From Pseudomonas entomophila L48 (lineage in GTDB: Bacteria; Pseudomonadota; Gammaproteobacteria; Pseudomonadales; Pseudomonadaceae), in assembly GCF_000026105.1 (NCBI RefSeq), contig NC_008027.1, positions 4,174,501 through 4,238,500 on the forward strand: a DNA stretch of 64,000 nucleotides. The letters are read 5' to 3'. Numbering within the stretch: the first letter of the stretch is position 1; each line of letters begins with the position of its first letter. The position numbers were made by a program, and so were the translations under genes. The notes below the pieces were generated by a model. That model did not search any database, was not told where the DNA came from, and saw nothing but the letters and a program-made list of their open reading frames with translations. Positions 27,937 through 40,300 of the stretch are shown here, one piece after another.

Positions 27937-28752
27937 TCAAACCGGCTCGCTCAGCGACGCCAGCTGTTCTGCTGCCTCACGCGCCTGGGCCTCAGCAAAC
28001 CGATAAAGCTCGATCTGCCCGTCCCAGTGCTCGATCAGCGCCGTGCAGGACTCCACCCAATCGCCGCAGTTGAGATACTCCACCTCCCCCATCCGGCGAA
28101 TCTCGGCATGATGGATATGCCCGCACACCACCCCCTGGAAACCTCGCCGGGTGCATTCATGGGCAATCGCATCCTCGAAATCGCTGATGAAGTTCACCGC
28201 GCCCTTGACCTTGTGCTTGAGATAGGCCGACAGCGACCAGTAACCGTAGCCGTAGCGCGCCCGCCAATGATTGAGCCAGCGATTGAGCACCAGGGTGAAC
28301 TCGTAGGCCCGGTCGCCAAGGAAGGCCAGCCAGCGGTGGTAACGGGTGATCACATCGAACTGGTCGCCATGCACCACCAGCAGGCGCCGGCCATCCGCGG
28401 TCAGGTGCTCGGCCTCGTCCACCAGCTGGATATTGCCGAGGATCAGCTTGGAGTAACGCCGCAGGAACTCGTCATGGTTGCCCGTGACATAGATCACCTC
28501 GGTGCCGCGCTTGCTCATGGTCAGCAACCGGCGGATGACGTTGGTGTGGGCTTGCGGCCAGTAGATGCCGCCGCGCAGCTTCCAGCCATCGATGATGTCA
28601 CCGACCAGATAGATGCGGTCGGCCTGGTAGCCCTTGAGGAAGCTCGACAAGTGCTCGGCCTGGCAATCCCGGGTGCCCAGGTGCACATCGGAGATCCACA
28701 GGGTGCGCACACGCTGCTTGCGTGACGGGCGGGCGAGTTCGGCATGGGTCAT
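27937..28752 (-). CDS. LpxH-like metallophosphoesterase
   Basis: The 271-residue calcineurin-like phosphoesterase has the full metal motif set: SDVHLGTRDCQ, GDIIDGW, GNHDEFLRRY, HGDQFD and GHIHHAE. It belongs to the UDP-2,3-diacylglucosamine hydrolase-like branch (LpxH2/YbbF-like), which acts in or near lipid A metabolism; Pseudomonas usually also has a canonical LpxH elsewhere. The ATG at 28752 starts MTHAELARPSRKQ; the longer frame lacks conservation. It is divergent from an AraC gene. Confidence 0.85.
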   Translation of the reverse strand: MTHAELARPSRKQRVRTLWISDVHLGTRDCQAEHLSSFLKGYQADRIYLVGDIIDGWKLRGGIYWPQAHTNVIRRLLTMSKRGTEVIYVTGNHDEFLRRYSKLILGNIQLVDEAEHLTADGRRLLVVHGDQFDVITRYHRWLAFLGDRAYEFTLVLNRWLNHWRARYGYGYWSLSAYLKHKVKGAVNFISDFEDAIAHECTRRGFQGVVCGHIHHAEIRRMGEVEYLNCGDWVESCTALIEHWDGQIELYRFAEAQAREAAEQLASLSEPV

Positions 28753-28882
28753 GGGCAGGCTCCGGCACTGTTTGCTGGAGACTGGCAGGCACGCATGACA
28801 GGCCGGTGGCAGTCCCATGACCATCCTGCGTGGGGCCTGGCACTGGGTGTACACTGCCTACCTGCCCTCGAGGACATCCCCC

Positions 28883-29650
28883 ATGAGCACCGGCTCGCTG
28901 CTTTCGCTGCGCCACTACCGCCACGACCTGATCGCCCACAGCCACGACCACCCGCAGCTGGTGTTCGGTCTGGGTGGGCGCCTGAACTTCGAAGTACAGG
29001 GCCGTGGCGCACAGGTGGAGCGCCAGGACCTGATGGTGGTACCGGCCGGCGCGCATCACACCTGCGGCAGCCCCAGCGGCAGCCACTGCCTGGTACTGGA
29101 CGTGCCGGATGAGCACTGGCTCGGTGAACACCTGGGCAGCCACGCCGACAACAGTCGCCGCCTGCTCGACCGCCCCGGCGCCCTGACCCTCGACAGCCGC
29201 CAACAGCAGTTGGTGGACTGGCTGGCGAGCAGCCCAGTGGATGATCCACTGATCGCTCGCCAGGGTGCCGTCCTGCTGCTGGCCAGCTTGACAGCGCAGG
29301 CCTGTGCGCCGGTGATCGCCAGCAAGCGCCTGCCCTACCCTGCCTTCGACGCGCATATCGAACGCCATGCCGCCCACCCGCTGCAGGTTGCAGACCTGGC
29401 TCGACTGGCCGGTTTGTCCAGTGCGCGGCTGCACGCGCGGTTCGCCAGCGAGTGCGGCATGACACCGATGGACTACATTCGCCAGCGACGGCTGCTCATG
29501 GCCCGACGGTTGCTGTGCGAAACGCTGCTGCCAGTGGGCGAGATCGCAGCGCGGGTCGGGTATGGCTCGCAGAGTGCGTTCAGTGCGGCAATGCTGCGCG
29601 CCTTCGGCAGCTCGCCGCTGGCCCTGCGACGAGAGTCTGGCGACAACTGA
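28883..29650 (+). CDS. AraC-family regulator with cupin N-terminus
   Basis: The 255-residue product has an N-terminal cupin (HSHDHPQLVFGLGGRLNFEV, VVPAGAHHTCGSPSGSHCL) and a C-terminal AraC helix-turn-helix pair (VADLARLAGLSSARLHARFA and GEIAARVGYGSQSAFSAAML). The start MSTGSLLSLRHYRHD follows AGGACATCCCCC. The downstream EamA gene in the same direction, across 155 bases and a REP pair, may be a target but no operator is seen. Confidence 0.87.
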   Translation: MSTGSLLSLRHYRHDLIAHSHDHPQLVFGLGGRLNFEVQGRGAQVERQDLMVVPAGAHHTCGSPSGSHCLVLDVPDEHWLGEHLGSHADNSRRLLDRPGALTLDSRQQQLVDWLASSPVDDPLIARQGAVLLLASLTAQACAPVIASKRLPYPAFDAHIERHAAHPLQVADLARLAGLSSARLHARFASECGMTPMDYIRQRRLLMARRLLCETLLPVGEIAARVGYGSQSAFSAAMLRAFGSSPLALRRESGDN

Positions 29651-29706
29651 CGCGAGGTGCGCGACAGACAGCGTTAGCTGCACCTTTTAGACTGCAGCCA
29701 ACCTAT

Positions 29707-29769
29707 TCGCCGGCAAGCCGGCTCCTACAGACCAGCACCCTACCCGTAGGAGCCGGCTTGCCGGCGAAA
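29707..29769. repeat. REP inverted pair
   Basis: Arms 29707-29729 and 29747-29769 of the GTAGGAGCCGGCTTGCCGGC family lie between two genes of the same direction. Confidence 0.85.
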
Positions 29770-29805
29770 GGGCCTTCGCAAGCCCCCAAAATCCAAAGGA
29801 CCACC

Positions 29806-30696
29806 ATGAACCACCGCACCGCCCTCGGCGCCCTGCACATCGGCGCGCTGTTCTTCGGCCTCACCGGCGTCTTCGGCAAGCTGGCTGCCAGCGCCAGCCC
29901 CGCGATCATCGTCTTCGGCCGCGCCGCCTTCGCCGTGCTCGCCCTGGGCCTGTTCGCCAGCCTCGCCCGCCAGGCCTGGCAGCCACTAAAGGGTCGCGAC
30001 CTGCGCCGCCTAGTGCTCGGCGGCGTGCTGCTGGCGGGGCACTGGGTGAGTTTCTTCATCGCGGTCAAGGTCGGCGGCGTGGCCATCGCCACGCTCGGTT
30101 TTGCCAGCTTCCCGGCCTTCACCGTCATCCTCGAGGGCCTGTTGTTCCGCGAACGCATCCGGCGCAACGAAGCGTTGCTGGTACTGCTGGTGAGCATCGG
30201 CCTGGTGCTGGTCACGCCCGCGTTCGACCTGGCCAGCGAAGCCACCGGCGGGCTGCTCTGGGCATTGCTCTCGGGCCTGCTGTTCTCGCTGCTGTCACTC
30301 ACCAACCGGGCCGGCTCCGGGCGCTTGCCCGCCGTGCAGGCGGCACTGTGGCAGAACCTGGTGGTGACCCTGTGCCTGCTGCCGGTGGCCGCCCCGGGCC
30401 TTGCGGCCGTGGCACCCATGGACTGGTTGTGGATCGCTCTGCTGGGCATTTTCTGCACGGGGGTGGCCCACAGCCTGTTCGTCGCCAGCCTGGCGGTGAT
30501 CAAGGCGCGCACGGCGGCGGTGGTGTTCGGCATGGAGCCGGTCTACGGCATTGCCGTGGCCTGGGCGGTGTTCGCCGAGACGCCGACCCCGAGCATGCTC
30601 GCCGGTGGCGCGCTGATCATCTTCGCCATCGTGCTGTCCAGCCGCCTGAGCGCCGAACAGCCGGCGAAACAGCGACCACTGGCCGAAGGCGCCTGA
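29806..30696 (+). CDS. EamA-family transporter
   Basis: The 296-residue inner-membrane protein has ten hydrophobic helices as two EamA (DUF6) repeats, the second starting near ATGGLLWALLSGLLFSLLSL. EamA members export or import amino acids and metabolites; the substrate is unknown here. Start MNHRTALGALHIGALFFG, preceded by AAAGGACCACC. It converges on the SelT/W/H gene with no gap. Confidence 0.87.
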   Translation: MNHRTALGALHIGALFFGLTGVFGKLAASASPAIIVFGRAAFAVLALGLFASLARQAWQPLKGRDLRRLVLGGVLLAGHWVSFFIAVKVGGVAIATLGFASFPAFTVILEGLLFRERIRRNEALLVLLVSIGLVLVTPAFDLASEATGGLLWALLSGLLFSLLSLTNRAGSGRLPAVQAALWQNLVVTLCLLPVAAPGLAAVAPMDWLWIALLGIFCTGVAHSLFVASLAVIKARTAAVVFGMEPVYGIAVAWAVFAETPTPSMLAGGALIIFAIVLSSRLSAEQPAKQRPLAEGA

Positions 30697-30978
30697 TCAG
30701 CGATCGTTGTGGCCCAGGTCGCGTTGCGGGTCGATCTGGTCGCGAACCCGCTGTTTGAGCACCTTGGCCTCGGGGAAGCCACCATCGGCCTTGCGCTCCC
30801 AGATCTGCACGCCGTCGCAGGTTATGCGGAAGATCCCGCCAGTGCCGGGCTCAAGCGCCACTCGGCCAAGATCGTCGCTGAAGGTGCTGAGCAGCTCCTG
30901 GGCCAGCCAGGCGGCACGCAGCAACCATTGGCACTGGGTGCAGTAAGTGATGACAATTTCCGGCTTGGCAGTAGCCAT
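30697..30978 (-). CDS. SelT/SelW/SelH family selenoprotein-like protein
   Basis: The 93-residue thioredoxin-fold protein carries the family CxxC redox motif as ITYCTQCQWLLRA (the Cys form of the animal CxxU), followed by the conserved GTGGIFRITCDGVQIWERK and GGFPEAKVLKQRVRD. Bacterial members are thought to be thiol oxidoreductases of unknown partner. It abuts the EamA stop on the opposite strand. Confidence 0.92.
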   Translation of the reverse strand: MATAKPEIVITYCTQCQWLLRAAWLAQELLSTFSDDLGRVALEPGTGGIFRITCDGVQIWERKADGGFPEAKVLKQRVRDQIDPQRDLGHNDR

Positions 30979-31044
30979 GTGACATATCTCCAGGGAGGGG
31001 GCCGCTTATACTAGCGGTCTTTACCTCCTGGTTTGAGACTCACG

Positions 31045-33231
31045 ATGCGCCGCCTGCTGTTCTGCCTTTTGCTGACGCTCACCTCCCTCACCGTGCAGGC
31101 CGCCGAACCGGCCCGGCCGAAGATCGGCCTGGTGCTGTCTGGCGGCGCTGCCCGCGGCATTGCCCACATCGGCGTGCTCAAGGCCCTGGAAGAACAAGGC
31201 GTGCGCATCGATGCCATCGCCGGTACCAGCATGGGCGCGGTGGTCGGCGGGCTGTACGCCTCCGGCTACAGTGTCGATGAGCTGGAAAAGCTGGCGACCA
31301 CCCTGGACTGGCAGCAGGCACTGTCGGACGCGCCGCCGCGCAAGGACGTGCCCTTTCGCCGCAAGCAGGACGACCGCGACTTCCTGGTCAAGCAGAAGCT
31401 GAGCTTTCGCGACGACGGCAGCCTGGGCCTGCCGCTGGGTGTGATCCAGGGCCAGAACCTGGCGCTGCTGCTGGAAAGCAAGCTGGCCCATACGGCTGAC
31501 ATCCGCGACTTCGACAAGCTGCCCATCCCCTTCCGCGCGGTGGCCACCGACATCGCCAGCGGCGAGAAGGTGGTGTTCCGCCGTGGCCACCTGCCAAAGG
31601 TGATTCGCGCCAGCATGTCGATCCCTGCGGTGTTCGCCCCGGTGGAGCTCGACGGTCGCCTGCTGGTGGACGGCGGCATGACCGATAACATCCCGTTGGA
31701 CGTGGTGCGTGAGATGGGCGTGGACCTGGCCATCGTCGTCGATATCGGTACTCCACTGCGCAACCGCAAGCAGCTGGCCACGGTGGTCGATGTGCTCAAC
31801 CAGTCGATCACCCTGATGACCCGGCGCAACTCCGAAGAGCAACTGGCCAGCCTGCGCCGCGAAGACATCCTGGTGCAACCGTCACTGGCGAGTTTCGGTG
31901 TCACCGATTTCGGCCGCGCCCATGACATGATCGATGCCGGCTACCGCGCCACCGTCGCACTGGCGCCACGCCTGGCCGGGCTGCGCCAACCCGAGGCCGA
32001 CAGCAACCTGGCGATGGCACGCTCACCCCGCCAGCGCACCCCGATCATTACCGCGATCAAGGTGGAGAACGACTCCAAGGTCAGCGACGACGTGATCCGC
32101 TACTACATCCGCCAGCCGATCGGCGAGCCGCTGGAGCTCGACCGCCTGCAGACCGACATGGGCACCTTGTACGGGCTGGATTACTTCGACCAGGTGCAGT
32201 ACCGCGTGGTGCACAAGGGCGACGACAACACCCTGGTGATCAACGCCCGTGGCCGACGCGGCGGTACCGACTACCTGCGCCTGGGCCTGAACCTGTCCGA
32301 CGACCTGCGTGGCGACAGCGCCTTCAACCTCGGCGCCAGCTATCGGGTCAACGGTATCAACCGCCTTGGCGCAGAATGGTTGACCCGCGCCCAGATCGGC
32401 GACCAGCAGGAGTTGTACACCGAGTTCTATCAGCCGCTGGATGTCGGCTCGCGCTACTTCATCGCACCTTACCTCGATTTCGGCTCACAGAACGTCGAGG
32501 CCACCCTCGACAACGACCCGGTCGCCGAGTATCGGCTGGAGCGCTACGGGTTCGGCCTGAACGTCGGGCGGCAGATCGGCACCTATGGCGAAGTGCGCCT
32601 GGGCGTGGGCAAGGCCTGGGGCGAGGCCGACGTGCGCATCGGCGACCAGGACCTGCCCAAGGTCAGCTTCAACGAGGGCTTCTACGAGCTCAAGTACTCC
32701 TTCGACACCTTCGACAACGTCTACTTCCCCCACAGCGGTGAGGAGATCGGCCTGACGGTGCGCAAGTACGACAAGTCGCTGGACTCGGACCAGAGCTACC
32801 GGCAATGGCTGTTCAACCTGGACAAGGCGTTGAGCAGCGGCCCGAACACCCTGGTGCTGGGTGGCAAGTACGGGCGCACGCTGGATGACGCCGAGGTGGT
32901 CACCTCGAGCTTCGTGTTCGGTGGGGCGCGGCAATTGTCGGGCTTCCGCCAGGATTCGGTTTCCGGGCAGAACATGAGCCTGATGCGCATGGTCTATTAC
33001 CGCCGCATGACGCCGCGCGCCTACCTGCCGCTGGACTTCCCGCTGTATATCGGCGGGTCGCTGGAGCGTGGGCGTGCGTGGAACAACGATAACGAGTTCG
33101 ACAGCGGCTACATCAATGCCGCGAGTGTATTCCTGGGGCTGGAAACACCGTTGGGGCCGTTGAACCTGAGCTATGGGGCCAACGATGCCCATGAGCGGGC
33201 GGTGTACCTGAACCTGGGGCATACCTTCTGA
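31045..33231 (+). CDS. PlpD-like patatin type V autotransporter
   Basis: The 728-residue product has a signal peptide (MRRLLFCLLLTLTSLTVQAA), a patatin phospholipase domain (about 26-330) with oxyanion SGGAARG, nucleophile Ser62 in GTSMG and catalytic Asp209 in VDGGMTDN, one POTRA-like domain (about 335-420) and a C-terminal Omp85-type beta-barrel ending in NLGHTF. This is the type Vd architecture of P. aeruginosa PlpD, a secreted phospholipase A1. The ATG at 31045 is chosen over an upstream TTG. Confidence 0.92.
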   Translation: MRRLLFCLLLTLTSLTVQAAEPARPKIGLVLSGGAARGIAHIGVLKALEEQGVRIDAIAGTSMGAVVGGLYASGYSVDELEKLATTLDWQQALSDAPPRKDVPFRRKQDDRDFLVKQKLSFRDDGSLGLPLGVIQGQNLALLLESKLAHTADIRDFDKLPIPFRAVATDIASGEKVVFRRGHLPKVIRASMSIPAVFAPVELDGRLLVDGGMTDNIPLDVVREMGVDLAIVVDIGTPLRNRKQLATVVDVLNQSITLMTRRNSEEQLASLRREDILVQPSLASFGVTDFGRAHDMIDAGYRATVALAPRLAGLRQPEADSNLAMARSPRQRTPIITAIKVENDSKVSDDVIRYYIRQPIGEPLELDRLQTDMGTLYGLDYFDQVQYRVVHKGDDNTLVINARGRRGGTDYLRLGLNLSDDLRGDSAFNLGASYRVNGINRLGAEWLTRAQIGDQQELYTEFYQPLDVGSRYFIAPYLDFGSQNVEATLDNDPVAEYRLERYGFGLNVGRQIGTYGEVRLGVGKAWGEADVRIGDQDLPKVSFNEGFYELKYSFDTFDNVYFPHSGEEIGLTVRKYDKSLDSDQSYRQWLFNLDKALSSGPNTLVLGGKYGRTLDDAEVVTSSFVFGGARQLSGFRQDSVSGQNMSLMRMVYYRRMTPRAYLPLDFPLYIGGSLERGRAWNNDNEFDSGYINAASVFLGLETPLGPLNLSYGANDAHERAVYLNLGHTF

Positions 33232-33257
33232 AAGGTTGGGGGCTGCTGTGCAGCCCA

Positions 33258-33317
33258 TCGCCGGCGAGCCGGCTCCTACAGGTTATGCATTATCTGTAGG
33301 AGCCGGCTTGCCGGCGA
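33258..33317. repeat. REP inverted pair
   Basis: GCCGGC-type REP copies face each other between the convergent patatin and MarR genes, with one mismatch (GCCGGCGAGCCGGC) in the first arm. Confidence 0.85.
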
Positions 33318-33332
33318 AAGGCGGCCCCGCCT

Positions 33333-33770
33333 TCAAGACTTCTCGAGATTACCGAGGATCTTCGCATGCACCCGCATGCACACTTCCAGGTCAGCCTCGT
33401 CGACCCCGGTGAACAGCTCGGCACGCAGGGCATTGGCGATGGTCTCGATCTGGTCGATCAGCGGCTTGGCCGGTGGGCACAGTACGATCTTCTTGGCACG
33501 GCGGTCTTCCATCACCGCCTGGCGGCGCACCAGGCCCTGGCTTTCCAGGCTGTCGAGCAGGCGCGCCAGGGTCGGGCCTTCAACGCCGACACTCTGGGCC
33601 AGCTCACGCTGGGTGGGGGCCTCGTCGAAACGCGCCAGGTGCAACAACACCAGCCAACGCGCCTGGGAGAGGTTGAGCCCGGCCAGGCGGCGGTCCAGTT
33701 CGGCGCGCCAACCCCGGGACATCTGGGCCAGCTGCATGCCGAAGCGGTGTTGGTTGTCGGTCAGGGGCAT
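33333..33770 (-). CDS. MarR-family regulator, SlyA-like
   Basis: The 145-residue protein is a winged-helix MarR regulator (ELAQSVGVEGPTLARLLDSL for recognition helix, MEDRRAKKIVL for the wing) with a SlyA-like N-terminus MPLTDNQHRFGMQLAQMSRG. The ATG at 33770 is preferred over a TTG two codons upstream. A perfect ACTAATTATTAGT palindrome lies 20 bases upstream, suggesting autoregulation. Confidence 0.88.
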   Translation of the reverse strand: MPLTDNQHRFGMQLAQMSRGWRAELDRRLAGLNLSQARWLVLLHLARFDEAPTQRELAQSVGVEGPTLARLLDSLESQGLVRRQAVMEDRRAKKIVLCPPAKPLIDQIETIANALRAELFTGVDEADLEVCMRVHAKILGNLEKS

Positions 33771-33789
33771 AAGCAACTCATTGAATAGA

Positions 33790-33802
33790 ACTAATTATTA
33801 GT
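33790..33802. promoter_or_regulatory. Candidate MarR operator
   Basis: ACTAATTATTAGT is a perfect 13-base palindrome 20 bases upstream of the MarR ATG in an AT-rich patch, typical of SlyA/MarR auto-operators. Confidence 0.5.
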
Positions 33803-33908
33803 CAGCTAACCATGCCCCGGCCGATCAGGCAACATTCAGCCGAGTGGAAACGTCGGATAATCCGGCCAGGGCATGACAAAGATCAGCAAATGGCACAAAT
33901 GCCGGCTA

Positions 33909-36056
<2,148 letters not shown>

Positions 36057-36300
36057 TTGCCACTCCAAAATCGCCGTACCAACCCCGACTCAGGCTGGAC
36101 GATAAATCCGCCGCGCGCGCAACGAATGCGTAAGCGGTTTTTGCCAGGCGGCGCGAAATTACCACCCAACATGAAAAAGCGCGGAGTATACCCGACTGCC
36201 CCACTACCCGGCATGCCCCGGTGACAGACGTTCCCTTTGCCCCCCGAGCGCCGCAAGGTGCTAGAATTCACCATCGTTTATTCCCCAAGGTAGCCCTGTA

Positions 36301-36888
36301 ATGTCCTTCGCCGAGCAACTGACCCGCCTGCAAGCCTTCCTCGACGCCGATGAGCTGCACGAAGAAGCGCTGGACTACGTCGCCGCACACGGCTACCTGA
36401 CCGCGCTGTCGATCTGCTCCGAGGAAGTTCCAGAACGCGAATGGATCGACGCACTGTTCGCCGAAGAGCCTCACTACACCAGCGACGCCCAGCGCACCGA
36501 AATCGAAGCCACCCTGGTCGCGCTCAAGGGCCACATTGCCCGCCAACTGGCCAGTGACGAAGAATTCGACCTGCCTTGCGACCTGGACCTGACCGACGAG
36601 CCGGACGATTCCGACCTGCGCGGCTGGTGCATCGGCTTCATGGAGGGCGTGTTCCTGCGTGAAGAGGCGTGGTTCGAGAACGCCGAGGAAGAAGTCAGCG
36701 AGATGCTGCTGCCGATCATGGTCGGTTCCGGCCTGTTCGATGAACAGCCGGAGTTCGAGGACATCGCCAAGAACGCCAACCTGCAGGACGACATGATCGT
36801 GCAGATCCCCGAGGCGCTGAGTGCATTGTTCCTGCTGCTGCACGCTCCAGACGAGAAGCCTGCCCTGCTCAAGCCACGTCACCACTGA
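36301..36888 (+). CDS. YecA/UPF0149 family protein
   Basis: The 195-residue acidic, helical protein matches the YecA/YgfB (UPF0149) family with DELHEEALDYVAAHGYLTAL near the N-terminus and a central DDSDLRGWCIGFMEGV. No SEC-C zinc tail is present. Function is unknown. The start follows AAGGTAGCCCTGTA. The next gene begins 5 bases after its stop. Confidence 0.87.
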   Translation: MSFAEQLTRLQAFLDADELHEEALDYVAAHGYLTALSICSEEVPEREWIDALFAEEPHYTSDAQRTEIEATLVALKGHIARQLASDEEFDLPCDLDLTDEPDDSDLRGWCIGFMEGVFLREEAWFENAEEEVSEMLLPIMVGSGLFDEQPEFEDIAKNANLQDDMIVQIPEALSALFLLLHAPDEKPALLKPRHH

Positions 36889-36893
36889 TCGAC

Positions 36894-37262
36894 GTGGTGC
36901 GCTACCTGCTGCTGGCCATCGGCTGGCTCAGTGTCGCGCTGGGGGTGGCGGGTATCTTCCTGCCGGTGTTGCCCACCACCCCGTTCCTCCTGCTGGCCGC
37001 GGCCTGCTTTGCCCGCAGCTCGCCACGCTTCCATGATTGGCTGGTCAACCACCCCAGGCTTGGCCCGTGGATTCGCGACTACCTCAGTGGCGAAGGGATC
37101 CCGCTCAAGGGCAAGGTGTACGCCATCGGCCTGATGTGGGCGAGCATCGGCCTGTCGTGCTACCTGGTGCCGCTGTTCTGGGCGCGGCTGTTCATGCTGA
37201 CCAGCGCGGTGCTGGTCAGCGCTTACATCCTCAAGCAGAAAACCTTGCACCGGCCGGGTTGA
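36894..37262 (+). CDS. YbaN/DUF454 inner-membrane protein
   Basis: The 122-residue product has three to four hydrophobic segments and the DUF454 pattern LGVAGIFLPVLPTTPFLLLA, followed by CFARSSPRFHDWLVNHPRLG. Starts are GTG at 36894 or 36897 with no clear ribosome site, so translation probably depends on coupling to the upstream gene. Function is unknown. Confidence 0.87.
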   Translation: MVRYLLLAIGWLSVALGVAGIFLPVLPTTPFLLLAAACFARSSPRFHDWLVNHPRLGPWIRDYLSGEGIPLKGKVYAIGLMWASIGLSCYLVPLFWARLFMLTSAVLVSAYILKQKTLHRPG

Positions 37263-37273
37263 TCACCGTTCGA

Positions 37274-37329
37274 TGTAGGAGCCAGTCTTGCTGGCGAACC
37301 GCGGTTCGCCAGCAAGACTGGCTCCTACA
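37274..37329. repeat. Perfect 56-base REP palindrome
   Basis: Two 28-base arms (37274-37301 and 37302-37329; core GTAGGAGCCAGTCTTGCTGG) abut exactly, forming a perfect palindrome between the convergent YbaN-like and adhesin genes. No other terminator for the 7-kb adhesin gene is visible. Confidence 0.87.
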
Positions 37330-37333
37330 GGCC

Positions 37334-40300
37334 TCACACGGTATCCACCTTCAGCGAATGATCGTTGAGCATGCCGTTGATGATGGTCGCGGTGTCATGC
37401 CCTGGGGCCACCACCCCGCCAGCGCCGGCCGTCACCCCGTAATGCTGCGCCAGGTCGACACCGGCCAGGTCGATGGTCTGGGTCGGCGCCGCGCCGGCGA
37501 CGCTGCTGACTTCGATGGTCGACACTACGTTGCTGCCGGTGCCACTGACCTTGAAGTGCAGGTAGTCGTCCAGTGAAGCGCTGGTGGCGCTCTCACCCTG
37601 CAGCAGCTGTGACAGATCAAGCCGGTCGCTACCCGGGGTGAAATCAGTCACGGTGTCATGGCCGCTGTCCCCCTTCTGCCAGACGAAGGTATCGTTGCCG
37701 CCGCCACCGGTCAGGGTGTCGTCGCCCGCACCACCGGTGAGCACATTGTCGCCACCGTTGCCGATGAGCGTGTCGTTGTACTCCGAGCCGATCAGGTTCT
37801 CGATGCTGGTCAGGGTGTCCACGCCAGCCCCCACCGTGTTCTGCGCACCGGCATGGCCCAGGTCCACCACCACGCCAGCCCCCGCCTTGGCGAAGCTGAC
37901 CGTGTCACTGCCCGGGCCTCCGTCCAGCAGGTCGTTGCCTGGCCCGGCGATCAGCAGGTCGTTACCCTCGCCACCATAGAGGTGATCATTGCCGGTTCCC
38001 GCCACCAGCACATCGTTGCCGGCGCCACCGTTCAAGGTGTTGTCACCGCTCCCGGCCAGCAGCACATCATCACCTGCCGTACCGTCGAGCACATGACCGG
38101 GCTGGTAGGTGATATCGACGTTACCGGTGGCTGAGCCGCCGTGACCGTCGCTGACGGTGTAGGTGTCATGCACCACCTCGTTGACCGCGTTGCTGTAGTC
38201 CACCACCAGGCTGAGCTTGTAGTTCTCGGCGGCCTTGCTGTTGCCCGTGGCATTGTCGGTGTTGACCAGGTGGATGCTGTACACCCCGTCATGACTGGCG
38301 GTGAAGCTGCCGCCATCGGCGATGCCCTGGTAGCTGCCGCCGGCCTCCTTCCACTCCATCATCAGGTTGCCGGCGGGGCGGTCATGGTCGAGGGTGAGGG
38401 TTTCGCCCTTGCGCAAGGTGACGGTCAGCGTGTCCTCATCGTTGGCGTTGCTGTTGCTGATCATGCCAAGGTAGCCCGCCACCACCAGCGCCGCGGTCAT
38501 GGTCCCGGACAGGCTGGTGAACTCGCTGCGCGCCAGATCGCGGAACTGGTTCTCGGTTTTGTTCGGCGTGCCGTCGAACTGAAGGGTCTGGGCCTGGGTG
38601 CCGGCGGTGAAACCTGCGCCCTTGTCGGCGAAACCGGTGTTGAAGGTGGTTGGCGCGGCGCTCAGCCGATCATGGTCGGCATCACTGTCGTTGGCCAGCA
38701 GTGCCTCGGCCGGGACGCTGAGCGTGGCGCCACTGATGTTGGTGATGATGTGGTCGGAACCGGCCACGGGGGCGGCGTTGCCGTTGATGTTCACGGTCAG
38801 CGTGGCGCTGCTGGTGTCGCCGTCGTTATCACTGGCGGTGAAGGAGAATTTCTCCACCTGGCCGGCGCCGCCATCCTTCGGCGGTGTGTAGGTGAATTCG
38901 CCGGTATCCATGTTCACCAGCAAGGTACCGCCCAGGCTGGTCTTGATGCCGAGGCTGTTGCTGGCTGTGTCGAACACAGCCTTGTCCACACCGCCGCTGG
39001 CGGCATAGCCCCCCTGCCCGGCATTGGCCTTTGGATCGTAGGTGTAGCTGGTGCCATCCACCACCAGTACCTTGATGAAACCGCCATCGGCACCGAAGTC
39101 GCCACCGCTCATGAGGCTGCCGGTGATGGGCGCCCCTTGCACGGTGCCGGAGAGCACCGCACCCAGCTGGTTGAGGTCGGTGACCACCACCGCGTTGGTG
39201 TCGGTGTGGCTGCTGCCGTCGTAGGCCAGCGGGTCGAGGTTGCCGGCATTCACGCCACTGCCCATGCCGACAGCGAAGGACTTGATGCCGTTGTCGTCGA
39301 GGAAGGTTTCCCAGGTGGTTTCGCGGACAGCGGTGATCGAGTGACCACCGCTGGGCTCGCCGTCCGAGAAGAAGTAGCTGACATTCTGCGCCCCCACCAG
39401 CTTGCCCGCGCTGACGAAGGCTTCCTGGGCCTTGGTTGCAGCCGAGTCGTAGTAGGTCGAGCCACCGGCCGTGAGCCCGGCGATCAGGCTCTTGGCTTCA
39501 CTGATCGAAACCCACACCGGGGTCTGCATCGTCGCGCCGGTGGAGAAGGTGACGATCTGGACCTTGATGTCCCCCATGTCATCGTACTTGTCGAGCAAGG
39601 TGTTGATGGCCTGCTTGGCCAGCTCCAGGCGTGTCAGGCCCGGTACACCAGACCCCGAGTTCATGCTGCTGGAGACATCGACCACCAGCAGGATGTTGGA
39701 GTCCACCTCGCCCGGGGTGATGCTGCGCACCGCGCTTTCGGCCTTGGGTACGTCGTCGACGATGTTGATGGCGATCGTGCTGATCACACTGTTGCCCAGG
39801 GCATCGGTAGCCTTGTAGGTGAACTGTTCGACGACCGTGTTGGCACCGTCGTTCGTGCCACCTGGCGTTTTCGGCGCCGAGGTCAGGGTGTAGGTGTAGG
39901 AACCGTCAGCATTCAACTGGATCTGGCCGTATTGGCCCGTGGCGTTGCCCACCAGGCTGTAGGTCAGGGCGCCGAACCCTCCGCTGACCGAGCCCACCAG
40001 GCTGCCGGAAGCGGTTTCGCCGGTCGAGCCCGGCTCGCTACCCGTTACGCTTCCAGCCGCCAAGTCATTGCCATCCTTGTGCAGGTCCAGCGCTTTTTCG
40101 TAGACCGTGACGTCGTTGTCCTGGCTGGCGACCAGCTGGCTGTTCTGCACGCTGATACGGATGACAGCGGTGCTCTCGTCACCATCGGCATCACGGAGGG
40201 TGTAGACGAAACTGTCGGCGGCAAACGGTGGCAACACGCTGTCGGGGTTGGCGTGATAGGTGGCGTTGCCTTGGGCATCGAGGGTCAGGTAGCCGTACAG

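Noticed and set aside
37274..37329. The 56-base palindrome as a phage attachment site or replication origin element.
   Set aside because: It is the same REP type seen at many other gene ends in the window, and no integrase or origin genes adjoin.
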